In this document: positions 59,820 through 64,000 of the stretch, piece by piece
How the letters are laid out: each line of letters begins with the position of its first letter
Numbering within the stretch: position 1 is the first letter of the stretch
Source of the DNA: Augochlora pura
Lineage: Eukaryota > Arthropoda > Insecta > Hymenoptera > Halictidae
Assembly (NCBI RefSeq): GCF_028453695.1
Contig: NC_135776.1
Span: 3,782,001-3,846,000, forward strand
Direction: 5' to 3'
DNA length: 64,000 nucleotides
The notes under the pieces: generated by a model
Seen by the model: only the letters and a program-made list of their open reading frames with translations
What the model was told of the DNA's origin: nothing
Database searches by the model: none
Program-made: the position numbers and the translations under genes

Positions 59820-62800
59820 TACTATATCATTCTATATGCGATGCCTTCCATTTTTAAACATAACAATATAAAGTCTACAGTGACACAAAATACATAATAA
59901 AATAAAACGCACCCCTTAAAATAACGACGCATCGTCAGCCTCGTGATTTTTCCGTCTTCGACGACCGGGGGGAACGCGCGCAGTTCTCAAACGCCGCAGT
60001 GAAAACCTGGTCGCGCATTAGCGTCAATCAAGGAACAATATCGTCGCTCGCAGAAACTCGCGGGAACTTCCGATGCCGAAGAAGGAATAATTCGCGTCGT
60101 AACCCAGTTACGCCTGTGTCATCGCCGTTGTCATCGAGGCAAGCAATTCCATCGAGAAGTTCGCCGACAAAGGGGTTGCTCCGACGACGCGATGCCGGGG
60201 ACGGAGATTAACGGAGCACGCGATCGTATCATTTTCCGCCGAGCGCAGGAAGGACAGCGCGGCGAAGATGAGCGCGACGGAGACGGTAGTCGCATTGGCG
60301 ATCGACACAGAACGTGTTCAACCGGATCGTCGCGTTCGCAATTTGTTCTTCCTTGTTGCTCGTTTTCTGCGGGAGGGAGGGGGTGGTGGTGGTGGAAGGA
60401 AGCGTCGCCTCGCGCATATTTTCTCGCCGCTGAGACAAAGCGAGCGGAAAACGAGGGAGGAGAGAGAGAGGTTCCAGGTCGTCGGTGACGTTTCCGCTTT
60501 GCGACGCCTCGCGCGTTCTTGGCTCAGCACGCGACCGGCAAGAAGCTCGCGGGAGGAAACGATTCTCCTCCGCCTCCTTTTCCTCCCCCGTGTTCCAACC
60601 CTCCGCGCGGTGCTGAGCCTCGCCGGAACCCCCGGGCTGGCGCAATAATAGAAGGAAAAATATGGCGAAAACGGGCCAGGGGGCTACGGCTGGCAAGGAC
60701 AGGCTACGGAACACAGCCGTGGAAGAACGAGTTCCCGCGCGGCGCTCCTCCGCGAAGGGTGTCGGAAACGCGAACGACCCTTGGCACCCCTCCAACCCTC
60801 CCGCGCGTTCCGGCTGACGGTGCACGGTGGGCTGGAAACACGTTTATCGTGGCCGGAATTGAATCCTTCGAGCTTCACGTTCTTAACAAATTTTTGTAGA
60901 CCGCCTTTAGAATGTTAGCCGCTATGGTGCAACCATTTAGCCCCCACACCCTTATGGGAGGCTCAAAACGCGTATACGAAATTTTAAACGTATTTTTACG
61001 TATATGTAATTTTACATATTCTCTTCTATAAATATTCGGTATTTTATTTTTCTGGTACCGTGGTGTATTATTTAACAGTGTTTTATAAATAAATACACCT
61101 TGGGCAGAATAAATAACATTCGTTGCACCGTGATAAAGAGCCAGGGATTTTTATATGAAAGAAACATTCTCTACGCTCATTGTTTCGTAATCCGCCTATT
61201 CACTTTCGCTGTTTATAAGATCCGCAGTTTATTAATAAGCGATTCTTTTATTATCTAACTGTGACTAATAAGGGATGATCCTCAACGCGGAAATTAAAAA
61301 CGTTCTGCATGCTTGGGGGATATGTAAAGCATATGTAAATACGTGTAACGCAATCTTTTTCTCGTGCATAAATTCGCTCGAAGGGGTGGAAATTAACCCT
61401 CGAATATTCAGCTGCTTATCTTATTATAATTCGCGAATTGTGCGAGATAGAAGAAAAGTCTTCGAACAATAGTTAATCCTGTTGTTAGAATCTATCGTAC
61501 GGTATACGATTTGTAAATTGTTTAAACAATCGGGGGATACGATGGGGGTTGTGAACAAGCAATCGACGCTTTATTCGTCCCTTCATGATTCGCGTTTAAT
61601 ATCAATAAGAATAAAGAAAAAAAACGACATAAATAATAGTTCGCACTTTAATCGACAAAATCCTCTGGCGAAGGATGAACCCGCGGTTGATCCGGATGAA
61701 AGCGTGCGCCGTCGCAGCGCCGCGAATCTATCGCTGAAGTTATATCACGGCTGTGTCCAACAAAGCGGGGGCCCGCACGATTCTGGAACGCGCAATTATC
61801 GCGGCGACTTTTTCCGCAGGCTCGCAATTTAACATTAAAATGTAGCTTTCGTATTACGCGCGACCACGGCACGGCCGCCGCCGCCGTCCCCGGGCTTGCT
61901 TTAAAAGCTTTCGACGTTACTTTTCATTTGCGCGCCGGAACGCCGACTTTCAAGAGCGTCGCGTCGATTAAGCGTGCCGCTCGCTTTCCTCCGCGATTCC
62001 GTGATAACCAACTGTAATTATATTCGCTACACGCGTTTTTTTGCTCTCGTCGCCTTTTCACTTCCTCTTGGTGCACGCGGCGTATTTTTCTCTCCGCGCT
62101 CACGCTGCAAGGAAAACGCGAAAGAAACTCGTTTGAGGGCCGCGACCGGCCACAACGATTTCAATTCTCAACGCGGGATGATTTATCAACGCTGTACCCG
62201 AGACCTCGAGATCGATAAATTGTTCATTGTTGATTGTAGGTTAACAATAATTCGCTGTATCGTCGAATAATGCGAGCATGAAGGATAGAATTTGAAAAAT
62301 CAGCACAGCAGTTGGAGATTTAACACTTCGTATCTAGTACGTTCTAAATTATAAGATTGCTTTAAAGAAATTAACAATATTAAGAATAATATTATAAAAC
62401 AAAAATTTCATCAAAAGTTATTAACGACGAATACGCGCTGATCTATACTCTAATTGAAATCCTAGTAAAAGGGGTTGTAAAGCAATCGACCACATTTAAG
62501 CTTGCACTATGCTATAAGCTTATGCTATATACTCTAAACCAGCGAAAAATCTGATAAATTAAATTCTGTAATTCTTATTCAATTTTTATTACTACCGCTT
62601 CGATTTTCTATCATCTTCGCAAAGAATATCGCGTTCGCTTTTCACCGGCATCCATCGCGCGCTTTCCATTGTCTTGCAATGCAGTTTCGCGTCGAATATC
62701 ATCGAGCTGCATCAGAAACATTCCAACCCGTTCCCTCGGAACGCATGGCCGCCGCGAATTAATCTTTTCGAGACGAGCCCGGGCCCGTTCCTGTGAACGG

Positions 62801-64000
62801 AACGGCTTGTGTTTGCGCAGCCCGGTCAAATTAGTTCGGGAACTGCTCCCGGATACGAGCCGTTTCATTTAAATTATATTCCCAGAGGAAACCGGGCGGT
62901 CGGGTTCTTGCTCCCGTAGCGCATTCGATGATTATGTTATTAAGATTCCATTTAATTACGAGCGAAACTCTGTCAATAGACCGGTGGGGGCGGAGGGTGG
63001 CGACCTCGGCGAACTTTCGATTAATCCTCTTCCGCCGGTAATACCTGTCTTCGAGCTATTTCGATGCCGGTCTATTAAAAAGGCATGAATATTTTACGAC
63101 GGCAGACGTTCTAACCAACCGCGAACCTTTATACGGGACGAGAAGATATCGGGGATCGCCTTGATTTCACGCTCTACCGCGAGCGGAATCGCGTAAAACC
63201 GGCCGGGATTGTTGTTAGACTTTTATAGTTCATAAACGATCGGGAATCGTCGGCGCGACTGCAACGACGACGAGTATGACACCCGCGAAGTGCATTTCGA
63301 CACTGTATTTTCAGGATACTAGAATTTCTATCTATCGGAAGGTCTTCGAGGGATCATTGTCGCATTTTGAACCCTTTTGCTATATTAACATACATCCCAT
63401 GCACGAATATTTCCATTTTTAACTATTAAAGAATAGATATAAATTTAATTTCTCTCGTAACAATGTTAAAAAATTTTGAATCATCTTGGAGCATTGGTAA
63501 ATTTACCTGCTCCACTTTAAATCCTATTTACAATTATATATAAGCTATAGAGGCTGCTAAAATAATTTAATAACATTTTTCGAGGAAAGTCCTATTATAC
63601 AAATCTGACAAACTTTAATATTATCACGATTTACTAAAATGATATACATAATATCTGAATATCCTTAAAACTCTAATTGCCGATTTTTCTCCTCGCGTGG
63701 ATTTTATACGAAACATTTTCCGTATTATAAACGATAATAATGCGTTCGGCGAAGCCATATTACACGCTTCCATTTCGGTCGTACGAAACTGTCAACTTCG
63801 GATCAGTCGAGTTCAGAAAATATTATCGAACGACGCGTTACGGTTGATATAAATGAATCGTTAGCAAGTAATTCGAGGATATCCTATTACTAATGGGAAT
63901 CGCGAATAATGAACAAACACGCTACGGCCGGCCCCTGATTGAAAAGCACACGTGCCCCAACTTTTCCAATTGGATTTCTCCCTCGTTCGACGATTTCGAC
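59820..64000. other. Non-coding stretch to end of window
   Basis: No supported gene. GC-rich blocks occur at 59940-60900, 61670-62160 and 62640-63300. The 198-codon minus frame at 60229-60825 overlaps several plus-strand frames and shows no domain. AT-rich blocks lie at 60960-61660, 62280-62600 and 63360-63720. No long tandem array is visible. It may be TMTC intron, but that depends on exons outside the window. Confidence 0.45.

Noticed and set aside
60229..60825. 198-codon minus-strand frame
   Set aside because: It is low in recognisable structure, overlaps plus-strand frames in the same GC-rich block, and has no family match by eye.

Overview
The window looks like nuclear DNA from an insect, most likely a hymenopteran and perhaps a bee. 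The reasons are the strong alternation of GC-rich and AT-rich stretches, the many (GA)n/(CT)n microsatellites, homopolymer C/G runs, TTAA-flanked elements with CCCTTT ends, and long introns. The species assignment is inference. There are no bacterial operons, CRISPR arrays, rRNA genes or convincing tRNA genes.

Only one gene can be supported from protein sequence. Two exons on the + strand, 52079-52319 and 55901-56197, encode consecutive parts of a TMTC-family protein (transmembrane and tetratricopeptide-repeat protein, an ER O-mannosyltransferase family), closest in motif pattern to TMTC1. They join in phase across a 3,581-bp intron. I did not find the exon before 52079 (expected to carry the N-terminus with the Asp-Asp motif) or the later exons (remaining membrane segments and the TPR repeats). 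The gene is therefore partial here, and much of the window may be its introns or upstream intergenic DNA.

The rest is non-coding and rich in local tandem repeats. Large-unit duplications occur at 5217-5590 (161-bp unit), 10929-11540 (about 172 bp), 42820-43113 (150 bp), 57380-57760 (209 bp), 35300-35540 (about 94 bp), 6275-6615 (about 109 bp) and 47012-47385 (about 80 bp). Minisatellites with 15-46 bp units are scattered from end to end, including 1066-1450, 9145-9360, 17190-17412, 20545-20690, 23885-24023, 27935-28101, 28470-28850, 40197-40480 and 46310-46545. A pentamer-based array lies at 57840-58140.

Four short TTAA-flanked elements with inverted CCCTTT ends resemble non-autonomous piggyBac-type transposons (MITEs): 2731-3060, 17046-17477, 38468-38570 and 59545-59819. 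Two of them enclose an AT-rich minisatellite. A 100-N assembly gap lies at 37158-37257, directly beside a tandem array. Most long open frames are chance frames in GC-rich or simple-sequence DNA and are not annotated as genes.
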